Source: Candidatus Uabimicrobium amorphum (lineage in GTDB: Bacteria; Planctomycetota; Uabimicrobiia; Uabimicrobiales; Uabimicrobiaceae). Taken from it: 64,000 nt of DNA. Positions 16,870-25,331 of this stretch are shown here, one piece after another (position 1 is the stretch's first letter; each line of letters opens with the position of its first letter). The notes under the pieces were generated by a model, which worked only from the letters and a program-made list of their open reading frames with translations, was not told the DNA's origin and did no database searches. The stretch is from positions 8,429,547 to 8,493,546 of the forward strand of contig NZ_AP019860.1 in assembly GCF_009002475.1 (NCBI RefSeq), read 5' to 3'. A program made the translations under genes and the position numbers.

Positions 16870-17844
16870 ATGAGCGAAATACTAAACAATAGATATGAAG
16901 TCTTATCGCAAATAGGCATTGGGGGTGCCGGAGCTATTTTTACAGCACTTGATACTTTTTTAGGTGAAAAGGTTGCGGTCAAAAAAATTTTTTTAGATGA
17001 TGTCGATCAAATAGAGCGTCTAAAAAGAGAATGTTTTTTCCTAAAAACCATCAACCACCCCAACCTAGTAAAAGCGCATGAGTTTTTTATTGAAAACGAC
17101 CAGGCGTACATGGTCTTAGAGTTCATAGACGGAAAATCTCTCGATCAAATCATTCACAAAAACAAACATAGCATGACCTTGGTGGGACAACTCGCCATTG
17201 CTAGCCAAATAGCGCGTGGCATCGAAGTTCTCAACATGGGTGGTATTATTCATCGCGATATCAAACCGCAAAATATCATGTTTAATACCCAAACAGGTGA
17301 AATCAAAATAGTCGACCTCGGAACCGCAAAAAATTTAAATAACTTGTTGTCATCTATTACCGCAACTGGTGCGGTCGTTGGTACATGTTCTTACATGAGC
17401 CCCGAACAAACCAAAGGCCAAGTCACCTGGACAACAGATATTTTTTCTTTGGGAGTGCTACTATATCAGTTCTTCACGTGGTCAGATGATTCACCTTTTT
17501 ATACAAAAAGCATCTACCACACTCTAAAGAAAATACGCCACGAAGAAATGATCGACATCTGTACATTGATCGATATTGGTTCTATCACCGAAAAGCAACA
17601 AAACGCCTACGAAAAAATTTCGCAAATACTGTGTAAGGCTTTGCAAAAAGATCCGGATATGCGCTGGGAAAACGCCGGAATCATGGCCGACATGCTCAAC
17701 GAAATACGCCAACCTCTAGTCAATGAAGCCCAACAAAATCCGCTCAAATACCGCATCGAAACTTCACGGCAAATTTCACCACGACTGCGAAAAGAGCTAG
17801 AACAAATGCGCAGTGAATATACTTCCATAGGCTCTGATTCTTAA
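16870..17844 (+). CDS. Ser/Thr protein kinase (tandem paralogue 3)
   Basis: The third copy, 324 residues, with GIGGAGAIF, VAVKK, HRDIKPQN, DLGTA and SPEQT. Its first ~50 residues are almost the same as paralogue 2, so paralogues 2 and 3 appear to be the youngest pair. The activation segment differs again (NLLSSITATGAVVGTCS). A ribosome-binding site GAGGAGTTGAA precedes the ATG. The gene ends 12 bp from the end of the convergent LRR gene, with no room for a separate terminator. Confidence 0.9.
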   Translation: MSEILNNRYEVLSQIGIGGAGAIFTALDTFLGEKVAVKKIFLDDVDQIERLKRECFFLKTINHPNLVKAHEFFIENDQAYMVLEFIDGKSLDQIIHKNKHSMTLVGQLAIASQIARGIEVLNMGGIIHRDIKPQNIMFNTQTGEIKIVDLGTAKNLNNLLSSITATGAVVGTCSYMSPEQTKGQVTWTTDIFSLGVLLYQFFTWSDDSPFYTKSIYHTLKKIRHEEMIDICTLIDIGSITEKQQNAYEKISQILCKALQKDPDMRWENAGIMADMLNEIRQPLVNEAQQNPLKYRIETSRQISPRLRKELEQMRSEYTSIGSDS

Positions 17845-17856
17845 TGGCGACTTCTT

Positions 17857-19098
17857 TTACAAATCTCTTACAAGCTCTTTTAACTGTGCAGAAATGGTAA
17901 CGAGTTTGTTGTTCGCCACATAAAGATCGGAGAGATGGTCCAATTGCGCAAGATTTTTTGGCAAAGACGTCAATTGATTGTAAGAAACATTGAGTTCGCG
18001 AAGAGATTCGAGTTTTTCCAAATCTTTGGGTAGATAGGTTAGATTATTGTGTGATAAGTCTAACTCACTCAGATTGTATAAATTCCCCAACTGTTTCGGA
18101 ATCGAAGACAATTTGTTATGCGTGAGACTCAATACCGTGAGCTTTTCGAGTTTTTCCAACTCTTTCGTTACGTAAGTCAACTTGTTACGCCCTAAATACA
18201 ATTCACGAAGAGATGACAATTGCGCAATAGATTTGGGAAGCGAGGACAGATCGTTATCATCCAACCATAATTCCTCTAGTTCGCTCATTTCTTGTAAATT
18301 TTGCGGAAGCGAGGAAAGTTTATTGTGCGATAGATACAGATACATCACAGACTTTAGACGCAATAAACAAAGTGGAAAAGAAGAAAACTCATTATGGCTA
18401 AGGTTGACATCACTCAGCCCCTGCAAATCTCCAAATTCCTTTGGCAAAGAACACAACGCATTGTGCGACAAGTTTAACGACTCTAAAGACAACAATTGCA
18501 ATAGTACACGTGGAAAAGAAGAAAACTCATTCCCCGTCAAATCAAGCGTCGCTAACGACTCCAAATTTACCAACTCTTTAGGCAAAGACAAAAGCTGGTT
18601 GTTTGCCAGGCTCAAATAATGAAGAGAGGGTAATTCATTGATAACTCGTGGAAATGACGATACGTTGTTTTCACTGTAGTACAATCTATTCAACGAAGTA
18701 AGTTGCGCGATTTCTTTCGGTAAAAACGATAGTTTATTGTTGTCGATATACAACTCGACAAGAGAACTGAGTTGTCCGATTTCTTTTGGTAGTGTAGAAA
18801 GCTGATTGTTGGTCGCACTAAGTGCTAATAACGAGGAAAGTTTACCTATCTCCTTTGGAAGAAACGACAATTTGTTACTGTCGATATATAACATGCGCAA
18901 CGAAGAAAGGTTACCGATTTCTTTTGGCAAAAATGTCAAACGGTTGTCACTGAGTTTTAGTGTCTCCAGATACTGTAATTTACCTATTTCCATGGGTAAT
19001 TCGCGAATATTTTTTCCCCGTAAATCCAGTTCCGTATGCTTTTCGCGCGCCGCTTCATCAATGGCATAAAACACATCTTTACTCGTCCACTCGCTCAT
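17857..19098 (-). CDS. Leucine-rich repeat protein
   Basis: A protein of 413 residues consisting of a short N-terminal helical cap (about 25 residues, ending AAREKHTELDL) and roughly sixteen 23-residue leucine-rich repeats of the bacterial LPKEIGxLxSLxxLxLxxNxLSS type. There is no signal peptide or membrane helix, so it is probably cytoplasmic; LRRs normally bind proteins. An ATG at 19119 opens the frame, but the ATG at 19098 has GGGAGG five bases upstream and is preferred. It is convergent with three kinase genes. Some repeats carry SSFPRV(I/L) in place of LPKE(I/L), so the array is not uniform. Confidence 0.87.
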   Translation of the reverse strand: MSEWTSKDVFYAIDEAAREKHTELDLRGKNIRELPMEIGKLQYLETLKLSDNRLTFLPKEIGNLSSLRMLYIDSNKLSFLPKEIGKLSSLLALSATNNQLSTLPKEIGQLSSLVELYIDNNKLSFLPKEIAQLTSLNRLYYSENNVSSFPRVINELPSLHYLSLANNQLLSLPKELVNLESLATLDLTGNEFSSFPRVLLQLLSLESLNLSHNALCSLPKEFGDLQGLSDVNLSHNEFSSFPLCLLRLKSVMYLYLSHNKLSSLPQNLQEMSELEELWLDDNDLSSLPKSIAQLSSLRELYLGRNKLTYVTKELEKLEKLTVLSLTHNKLSSIPKQLGNLYNLSELDLSHNNLTYLPKDLEKLESLRELNVSYNQLTSLPKNLAQLDHLSDLYVANNKLVTISAQLKELVRDL

Positions 19099-19305
19099 AA
19101 ATTCCTCCCTATTTTTCATAAAATCGCAATAATCTCTATATCATATTTACCAAATAACCACGGCAAAACAAACAACAATAATTGCGATTTGTCTACTCAT
19201 TTTCAACTTGTTGTTGATTCATGTGTTTGTTAGGATAAAAATAACAAAGTAAAATAGTACAAAAACAAATAACGACTGTGTTTTGATATGCATAGGAGAG
19301 TTTAG

Positions 19306-21078
19306 ATGAAACAAATTTTATGTGTGATCACATTGATGATGAGTGTTCATGGTACGCAATTCTTCAATTCCAATATTCCGCAAAACGCGCACAACAAAAT
19401 GCGGTCATTACAACAGTCACAAATACGCTCATTGGCTTTCACCGACAAAAGTGGCTGGGTCATCGTCACAAAAGACAATCATTACTTTTGCGAAAATATT
19501 CCCATCACCTGTCAACAGCAACTATCTAAATGCAAAAACTTAGAGCAGATCCAGTGTATTACCTTTGTACCAGAAAGTGACGGCTGGGTTATTTTGACAA
19601 GCAACAATGTTTACTCATCAGACATTCCACAACAGTGTCAGCAACAGTTGACAACCGCCTTTTCGCAAGACAAAAATATTCTAGTGAGTTTTACTGCGAC
19701 AGGTGGATGGATTATTGCCAACTCCAAACAAATATTTTCGCACAAAATCCCCGAAAAGTGTCTACAAGTCATCGATAATTTTCGCCAAGGTTTTCGCCCA
19801 CTAAATTGTGTGACTTTCTTTCGTAACAATGGCTGGTTAGTTCTGTGTGGCGAGCATTATTTCGCAAGTGGTATACCCGACGACTGTTATTGGCGTTTAC
19901 AAGAATTTCGTAATCAAAATCGCCTTGTTCATGCTGTTGCCGCGACACCCGAAAATGGTTGGTCGGTTATTTCCAACACAAACATACCCAAAAAACCATT
20001 GCATCCGGCGAGACGATTTGAAGAAGTTTCGTCGATTTGGTCGTCTATGCGGGATCGCAATGTACAAGGCCTCAGCGTGGCTGTCATTGTTGATAATAAA
20101 GTAGACTGGGTATGCAATTATGGTGTGGTTGATGGTAAAGAGTCGCGGTATATCAAAAGAGACACCATTTTCCAAGCGGCCTCACTCAGCAAAACTTTTT
20201 GTGCGGTTAGTGTTTTGCGTTTGGTACAACAACAAAAACTACGTTTGGATGCCAATATTCGCCTTTATTTGAGTAATCGTTTTGTTGGCAAACGCTCTTG
20301 TATTGCCAGTAACAACGTCACAATACAACAAATCCTAGCACATAGATCGGGCATTATTGGTCGCGGCACGACCTATCCGTTGGGCAATTGCTCAAATTTC
20401 AATGGCGATGGCGGTGGATTTGCGGGGTATTCAAATACAGAAAATATCCCCAGCATAGACAGCATTTTACTTGGGCACCCGAACAGCAATTCACCGCGTA
20501 TCGAATTTAGCCATACCCCCGATCAACGTTTTAGCTATTCCGGTGCGGGGTATGTTGTTTTGCAAAAAATTATTGAAAATACCACAAAAGAACCTTATCA
20601 CCTATGGGCTAAGAAGAGTATGTTTGCCAATCTTGGGATGAAAAATAGTTCTTTTGCCACAAACATCACCTCTGAATTTGCAGAATTGCGCCTCGCCAGT
20701 GGTCATGACAATTATGGTTCGGTGATCTCCGGAAAACGTCGTATTTATCCGGAATCAACAGCAGCAGGTTTGTACACAACTGCTTTTGACTTGGCAAATC
20801 TCATTGTGCTGATTAATCAAAAAGGCCAAATAAACGGCCAACCATTTTTACACCGTAATGATGTGGATATAATGCTTCAAAAACAGTTAGGTGTTTTTAC
20901 CTCGGGAAGTGGTAATTATTTGTCCTACAGCCATAGCGGCTCAAACGCTGGATTTAAATCCATTTACTATGGTTTCCCTCAGCAAAAAAGTGGTGTGGTT
21001 ATCTTGTGTAATAGTGATGGTGCCGGGAACTGGTTGGAAGAATTGGCGAAAAATATCATTTCTATTTATCAGTGGTAA
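19306..21078 (+). CDS. Secreted beta-lactamase/DD-peptidase-like serine hydrolase with N-terminal GW/IP repeats
   Basis: A 590-residue exported protein. Residues 1-17 are a signal peptide. Residues about 40-235 are four to five repeats of ~47 residues, each with GW(V/I)I..., then a (N/D)IP..C motif and a Q-rich helix; I do not recognise this repeat family. Residues about 250-590 are a class C beta-lactamase-type domain: SxxK motif SLSK at 303-306, LAHRSGI, FSYSGAGY at the YxN position (Tyr kept, Asn replaced by Gly as in many esterases), and HSGSNAGF near the end in place of KTG. It may be an esterase, carboxypeptidase or aminohydrolase. The ATG follows AGGAGAG. Confidence 0.85.
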   Translation: MKQILCVITLMMSVHGTQFFNSNIPQNAHNKMRSLQQSQIRSLAFTDKSGWVIVTKDNHYFCENIPITCQQQLSKCKNLEQIQCITFVPESDGWVILTSNNVYSSDIPQQCQQQLTTAFSQDKNILVSFTATGGWIIANSKQIFSHKIPEKCLQVIDNFRQGFRPLNCVTFFRNNGWLVLCGEHYFASGIPDDCYWRLQEFRNQNRLVHAVAATPENGWSVISNTNIPKKPLHPARRFEEVSSIWSSMRDRNVQGLSVAVIVDNKVDWVCNYGVVDGKESRYIKRDTIFQAASLSKTFCAVSVLRLVQQQKLRLDANIRLYLSNRFVGKRSCIASNNVTIQQILAHRSGIIGRGTTYPLGNCSNFNGDGGGFAGYSNTENIPSIDSILLGHPNSNSPRIEFSHTPDQRFSYSGAGYVVLQKIIENTTKEPYHLWAKKSMFANLGMKNSSFATNITSEFAELRLASGHDNYGSVISGKRRIYPESTAAGLYTTAFDLANLIVLINQKGQINGQPFLHRNDVDIMLQKQLGVFTSGSGNYLSYSHSGSNAGFKSIYYGFPQQKSGVVILCNSDGAGNWLEELAKNIISIYQW

Positions 21079-21130
21079 ACGAAGCGATTTTTGCAGAAAA
21101 GTCACAGTGTGACATCTTTTATTTTGGTGT

Positions 21131-21176
21131 GCGATGCGCCACATCGCTGCTGCGCAGCGATTGCTCCCCCACAGGG
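21131..21176 (+). repeat. REP-like palindromes interrupted by the IS4 element
   Basis: The stretch holds a perfect hairpin ATCGCTGC-TGC-GCAGCGAT at 21143-21161 and then half of the CTCCCCC/GGGGGAG palindrome whose other half resumes at 22722. It starts with GGTGTGCGATGC, a motif also found at 32191-32202. Confidence 0.65.
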
Positions 21177-21206
21177 CAACGTCATTTAGTTAGTAAAAAA
21201 CAAGTA

Positions 21207-21251
21207 TTTATCAAGGCTAGATCTAAGATATAGAGATGTAGCCTTGATAAA
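21207..21251 (-). terminator. Dyad downstream of the IS4 transposase
   Basis: The 13-base arms TTTATCAAGGCTA (21207-21219) and TAGCCTTGATAAA (21239-21251) pair perfectly around a 19-base loop, ten bases after the transposase stop inside the IS. On the transcribed strand TACTTG follows, without a T-run. It could insulate the IS or be a transposition structure. Confidence 0.5.
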
Positions 21252-21260
21252 CAGGAACTT

Positions 21261-22442
21261 TCAGTGTCCTGTTTTTTTCCTATATTTCTGATGCCAAAGC
21301 TGATAGCTAGCAGACTTCTTAACACGAGGCGCATTGTTATCAGGCCTTATTGGAGAAGGAGACAAACGAAAGAGAACTCTTATTTCAGCATATGCTTCTT
21401 CAATAGGAATACTTTCATCATAAAGAAGAGCAATAACTTCATCGTGAAGTTCGGCATACGAAATAGACTTATTGATACGATATCGATATTTAGTATTTTT
21501 TTTATCGCATTCTTGGTCAAGAATTTGTTGTTCACTTTTAATAACGATGGATTCAAGAGCACTCATAAAAACACGAGCATAAAAGTCTTGCTCAATATGT
21601 AATAAAAAACCAGAAGAAAAACGCTCAACATCTAACTGATTTTTGAGACGATCAAAATAGGTTTCTATTTTCCAACGTTGGTGGTATAGCCAAGCAAAGT
21701 CATCAAGAGGATAAAGTTCTTGATCAAGTAAAGTAGTAAGAAGAACTTCAACCTCTCCTGTCGAAAGAATAACTTTTATTAACCTAACATTTACAGATGA
21801 TGGTAAATTATATTTTTTCCACTCAATTCGTTTTTCTTTAGGAATGACTAGTTTGTAAACAGAGTCGAAAGAGTCACTTTTTAGAAATTCGCTAACAATT
21901 GAGAAAGAACTGGAAGTTGAACATCTTATAACGCAAGGAACACTTAAAGATTTATGTAAAGCTACTAACGCATTACTGGCATATGCTCTATCATAGAGAA
22001 CGATTGTATTTTCATCGTAGTAGTCACAGTGAGAATCAAAGACAAACTTTATCTCAGATTGTTTTGCTTCAAGTTCTTGGTTAATAGGAAGTTCGTTTAA
22101 AACATCGTATAAAAAACTTCCATAGCCTTGGACTCTCTCAGTTGGGCTTTGATTACTTTGGACACTAAAAAATGCTAAAGTTTCCTCTGATTTTGGTAAA
22201 TTGATTGTACTTACATCTACAGCATAGATCTGATTATTTTTCCATTTTTTATTTTCATCTTTCGCTTCTTCATAAAAAGTTTTTAATATTGTATTTTGGA
22301 GATGCTTATATAGCTTCGGATCTAGCTTGTTCCTTGCTTGGTGTAGTCCTCCTGGACTAATTATTTTATCAAGCGCTTTGATTTTCTTGAAAAATGTTCT
22401 TATTTTGTTGCTGAGGCTCATTTTAGCTCCTAGCAGTATCAT
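21261..22442 (-). CDS. IS4-family transposase (DDE)
   Basis: A 393-residue transposase. The DDE residues are visible: D in AVDVSTINLP, D in VLYDRAYASNA, and E in the IS4 signature YHQRWKIETYFDRLK, which fits Y-2-R-3-E-6-K exactly. The frame is open upstream of the ATG used here, and an out-of-frame small ORF with a good ribosome-binding site precedes it, so the natural N-terminus may be longer and reached by a -1 frameshift, or the gene may carry a small lesion. An internal ATG eight codons on (AKMSLSNK) is another possible start. Confidence 0.88.
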   Translation of the reverse strand: MILLGAKMSLSNKIRTFFKKIKALDKIISPGGLHQARNKLDPKLYKHLQNTILKTFYEEAKDENKKWKNNQIYAVDVSTINLPKSEETLAFFSVQSNQSPTERVQGYGSFLYDVLNELPINQELEAKQSEIKFVFDSHCDYYDENTIVLYDRAYASNALVALHKSLSVPCVIRCSTSSSFSIVSEFLKSDSFDSVYKLVIPKEKRIEWKKYNLPSSVNVRLIKVILSTGEVEVLLTTLLDQELYPLDDFAWLYHQRWKIETYFDRLKNQLDVERFSSGFLLHIEQDFYARVFMSALESIVIKSEQQILDQECDKKNTKYRYRINKSISYAELHDEVIALLYDESIPIEEAYAEIRVLFRLSPSPIRPDNNAPRVKKSASYQLWHQKYRKKTGH

Positions 22443-22462
22443 TGTTGCTAATCCTGCAAATG

Positions 22463-22579
22463 TTATTTTCCGGCAACGTGTAAAGTGTTTTTTTTAGTTT
22501 TGTATCGTTCCACTATTTCTTTTTTGCTTAGTTCTGATCTTACACTTTTCATTGTTGATACTACTAGTAAGTTTTTCAT
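22463..22579 (-). CDS. 38-residue ORF overlapping the transposase leader frame
   Basis: Starts MKNLLVVSTMKSVRSELSKK and ends HVAGK; GAGG lies 5 bases before the ATG. It is basic and helical. At its 3' end the sequence GGAAAATAAC holds an A-run just before its stop; slipping back one base there joins it to the transposase frame, which reads on as KITFAGLATMILL. Either this is the true N-terminus of the transposase, reached by -1 frameshift or broken by a one-base change, or it is a separate short peptide. Confidence 0.45.
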   Translation of the reverse strand: MKNLLVVSTMKSVRSELSKKEIVERYKTKKNTLHVAGK

Positions 22580-22800
22580 GTTAACCTCATATTTTCACCC
22601 TATCTTTCGTTCGTTCATTTATTTATTACAAACTATAAATGTAGCATTTGCAAGGGATATATCATCACTTCACTTCTCTAGCTACTGAAAATACTACATT
22701 TACCTTAACTAAATGACGTTGCCCCACAGGGGGAGCCGAGTACATCTAACACGTACAGGAAAAGATGTCACTGGTGTGCGAGTAAAAAAAGAGCACTTGT

Positions 22801-25074
22801 TTAGCGCAAGCGACTTGTGGAGAACTCGGTGTTGCCGTTTCCATCACCGTCTTCTGCGTATCCTTGTGGTACGGTTACGCTCGTCACTTTTACCTTTTCT
22901 TTGATACGTGCGACAAAGTATCCTGCGCCTTGGCTTTTATTTGGTACGGCTTCATAGACTTCGTCTCGTTGTCCGTTAATGGTAAAACGAATCTTACCAC
23001 TATTCACAAACTTCAAACCATGACCTAAATCGTACTCTGTCGGAGCAGGGTATTCTAAACGGAAGTAAATGTTATTTCCCTGCGCATAACAATGCGAAAT
23101 CCATAAGTTCTTGGACGGAACCACTTCAAACTCGTTGGAGTAACCAGAGTAGTCTTGATATTCGCCGTAAGCATCTTTTGCTTTACCACTGTGGTGTATA
23201 CGATAAATTCCCGCTTCCGTATCTCCAGGAATATCCCACATAATGCGTATTTGCGATTGATGCTTTCCCACACGTGTCCACAAGAAAGCGGTGTCCAAGT
23301 CATAGTCATATTTTACCGCAACCCAACCTTCTTCGGTTTGACGTTCAATGGTAAAAAAGCTATCGTTTGTCTTAAAAGTATTGCGTGGGTTTGCTCCCCA
23401 AAATACCATTTCGGCAACGCTCAGTCTTTCCACCTGTTTTGGCATTTCTTCGGCCACATCACCGTATTCTCCCCATGTAGGAGGTAAATCGTAAGCAGAT
23501 TCTCCTAACTCAATTTGCTGTCCACTCAAATCGGGAGGAGTTGGACCGTGGGGAACTTCAGAATTTTTTGCCATAGCACTTGCCAATTCGTTAAAGAGTT
23601 GTTGGTAGGCACCACAAGTCCACTGTCCAAAAAGCGTAGAACCACCTTCGTAATGCTGTTGATTGTATTCTTCTCGTGTACATACATAGCTGGAAAAAGC
23701 GTTGGTAGGAGAAGTAAGTACAAGTGTATCCACACCTAACTTGGCGAGTTCTTCTGCTGCGGCTTTGCGAATTCTACGACTGGCGTGAGTTGTTGTCTCC
23801 GCTGGCAAACCAAAAAGAGCCATTTTGCCAATGGTAAATAGTTGTACAGACAAAATATTTGGAGTCCACGGATCGGGTAATTTTCCTGTTTCGAGAAAGA
23901 TAATCTTTGTTCCATGTGTCGGATCGTATTTTCCTTGGTAAATTCCCTCTTTGATGTATGGCAAATCGCTCGGGCCATCGCGTTCAACACCTGCAGTAAA
24001 ACTAATACCCATCGCACCGAATGTTGTTTTATAATCGCGAAAACCATCGGTGTATTTTGCTTTTACGGTAATATTCGAAAAATCGCGATATGTATGGCGA
24101 TAGTCTACTTTTGGCTGCAATTCAATAGAGGCATTGTGATACAGTTCCCAGGCTTTATCAAACTGTTTTTTACCGGAAATGGCACAACTCGCGTAGTCGT
24201 TGATTCCACCGCCGTCCATGTTACCAACAATGTTCGGACTCACATCCCCCAATGCTCCGTTGGCAAATGCCGCGACAAAGGTGTCTTTCTTCTTGTAATC
24301 GCTACCTTTTTGCATTTCAAAATAGCGTTCTGCCCAACCTTTATTGTCACTGCTGATCAGCTTATTGCTGTGACGATCATCGTTATTGCCGTAATCAGGA
24401 TGTGCAAAAAATACGGAAGTGGTGTGTACACCAAACCAAGAAATCATTCCGATTTCTGTGCCATCTAAACGCTGAAACTTCAATACCGTCATTGTCTTAT
24501 CGACAGAAGAGTGCTCATTGGCATCTACGTTTGCCAAATACGCATCCAAAGAACGATTGATCGAAGCGTTTTCCAACTCACCTTGCGCAAGAAAAATGCG
24601 TCCCGGAGCAATGTTGTCGTGTGCACGTGTAATTGCTTCGCAAATTCCATCGACAATCGTGTCAAAGTTGCGTTGGTCAAATCCGAGAACATAAGTGTAG
24701 TATAGAGTATACCACGCATAGCCTCCCGGACCACTGTGCGTATGGTTACCATTGAGCATCACATTTTGTGCGGTGTACAAATCACCATATTTTTTTTGTA
24801 ATTTTTCAATGACCTTGAGCTTTACTCCCTGCTGAATAGCAAGCAAGTCGGCGCACACAAATACCACGCGTTTTCCCTCAGCTTCAATGACATACGCTCG
24901 TGCACGCAAACGAGTATGAATTCCTCCCGTTAGCATTTGTGTACGAGCAAAACCCGCCATCGTAACTTCAGCGGCGGGGCCTGTCACATCATAAACTCCG
25001 GTTCCCACCATAAAATGTTCCGCGGGAACATAGACACTGAAAATAGTTAAAACTAAAATGAAAAGTTTTTTCAA
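22801..25074 (-). CDS. Neutral ceramidase (secreted N-acylsphingosine amidohydrolase)
   Basis: Hydrolyses ceramide to sphingosine and fatty acid outside the cytoplasm. The 757-residue product has a signal peptide (about 18 residues) and full family length. Family motifs are intact: the start VGTGVYDVTGPAAEVTMAG, NGNHTHSGPGG (zinc His 111 or 113), WFGVHTTS (H217), GDVSPN with the nucleophile Ser 279, LPAETTTHASRR (zinc Glu) and the late YEGGSTLFG with a zinc-site Tyr close by. A C-terminal Ig-like beta domain follows. In Pseudomonas the enzyme acts on host or environmental sphingolipids; here the source is unknown. An IS4 copy sits 80 bp from its 3' end but does not disrupt it. Confidence 0.92.
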   Translation of the reverse strand: MKKLFILVLTIFSVYVPAEHFMVGTGVYDVTGPAAEVTMAGFARTQMLTGGIHTRLRARAYVIEAEGKRVVFVCADLLAIQQGVKLKVIEKLQKKYGDLYTAQNVMLNGNHTHSGPGGYAWYTLYYTYVLGFDQRNFDTIVDGICEAITRAHDNIAPGRIFLAQGELENASINRSLDAYLANVDANEHSSVDKTMTVLKFQRLDGTEIGMISWFGVHTTSVFFAHPDYGNNDDRHSNKLISSDNKGWAERYFEMQKGSDYKKKDTFVAAFANGALGDVSPNIVGNMDGGGINDYASCAISGKKQFDKAWELYHNASIELQPKVDYRHTYRDFSNITVKAKYTDGFRDYKTTFGAMGISFTAGVERDGPSDLPYIKEGIYQGKYDPTHGTKIIFLETGKLPDPWTPNILSVQLFTIGKMALFGLPAETTTHASRRIRKAAAEELAKLGVDTLVLTSPTNAFSSYVCTREEYNQQHYEGGSTLFGQWTCGAYQQLFNELASAMAKNSEVPHGPTPPDLSGQQIELGESAYDLPPTWGEYGDVAEEMPKQVERLSVAEMVFWGANPRNTFKTNDSFFTIERQTEEGWVAVKYDYDLDTAFLWTRVGKHQSQIRIMWDIPGDTEAGIYRIHHSGKAKDAYGEYQDYSGYSNEFEVVPSKNLWISHCYAQGNNIYFRLEYPAPTEYDLGHGLKFVNSGKIRFTINGQRDEVYEAVPNKSQGAGYFVARIKEKVKVTSVTVPQGYAEDGDGNGNTEFSTSRLR

Positions 25075-25331
25075 CGTACTCCCCTTAAAAATTTTTTCTT
25101 AAGTACTTCTTTAACAATATATTATATAGTTTTCATTTTTGTTTAATAGAAAAATTTTAAAAACTCAAAAAACCAATATAAATAGCGGAACTGCAAGCGT
25201 TTTTCAAAATTTTTTCTAAAACAGTACTTTAAACTTGTTTTATTTTTCACAGCGTGTTATTGAATTAGTCATATTTTTAGTGTTTTAGAGATTTTCTCTA
25301 GTCTTATAAAACTCTTTTAAAGGTCGCACCA

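Larger units (their letters stand above)
21177..22721 (-). mobile_element. Complete IS4-family insertion sequence (1545 bp)
   Basis: Both ends are visible: a 16-bp terminal inverted repeat CAACGTCATTTAGTTA at 21177-21192, repeated inverted at 22706-22721. A 10-bp target duplication CCCCACAGGG lies outside both ends (21167-21176 and 22722-22731), the size typical of IS4-family elements. Removing the element and one duplication restores the palindrome CTCCCCC-ACA-GGGGGAG, so it inserted into a REP-like hairpin. It carries one transposase frame, a short upstream frame and an internal terminator-like dyad. Confidence 0.9.
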
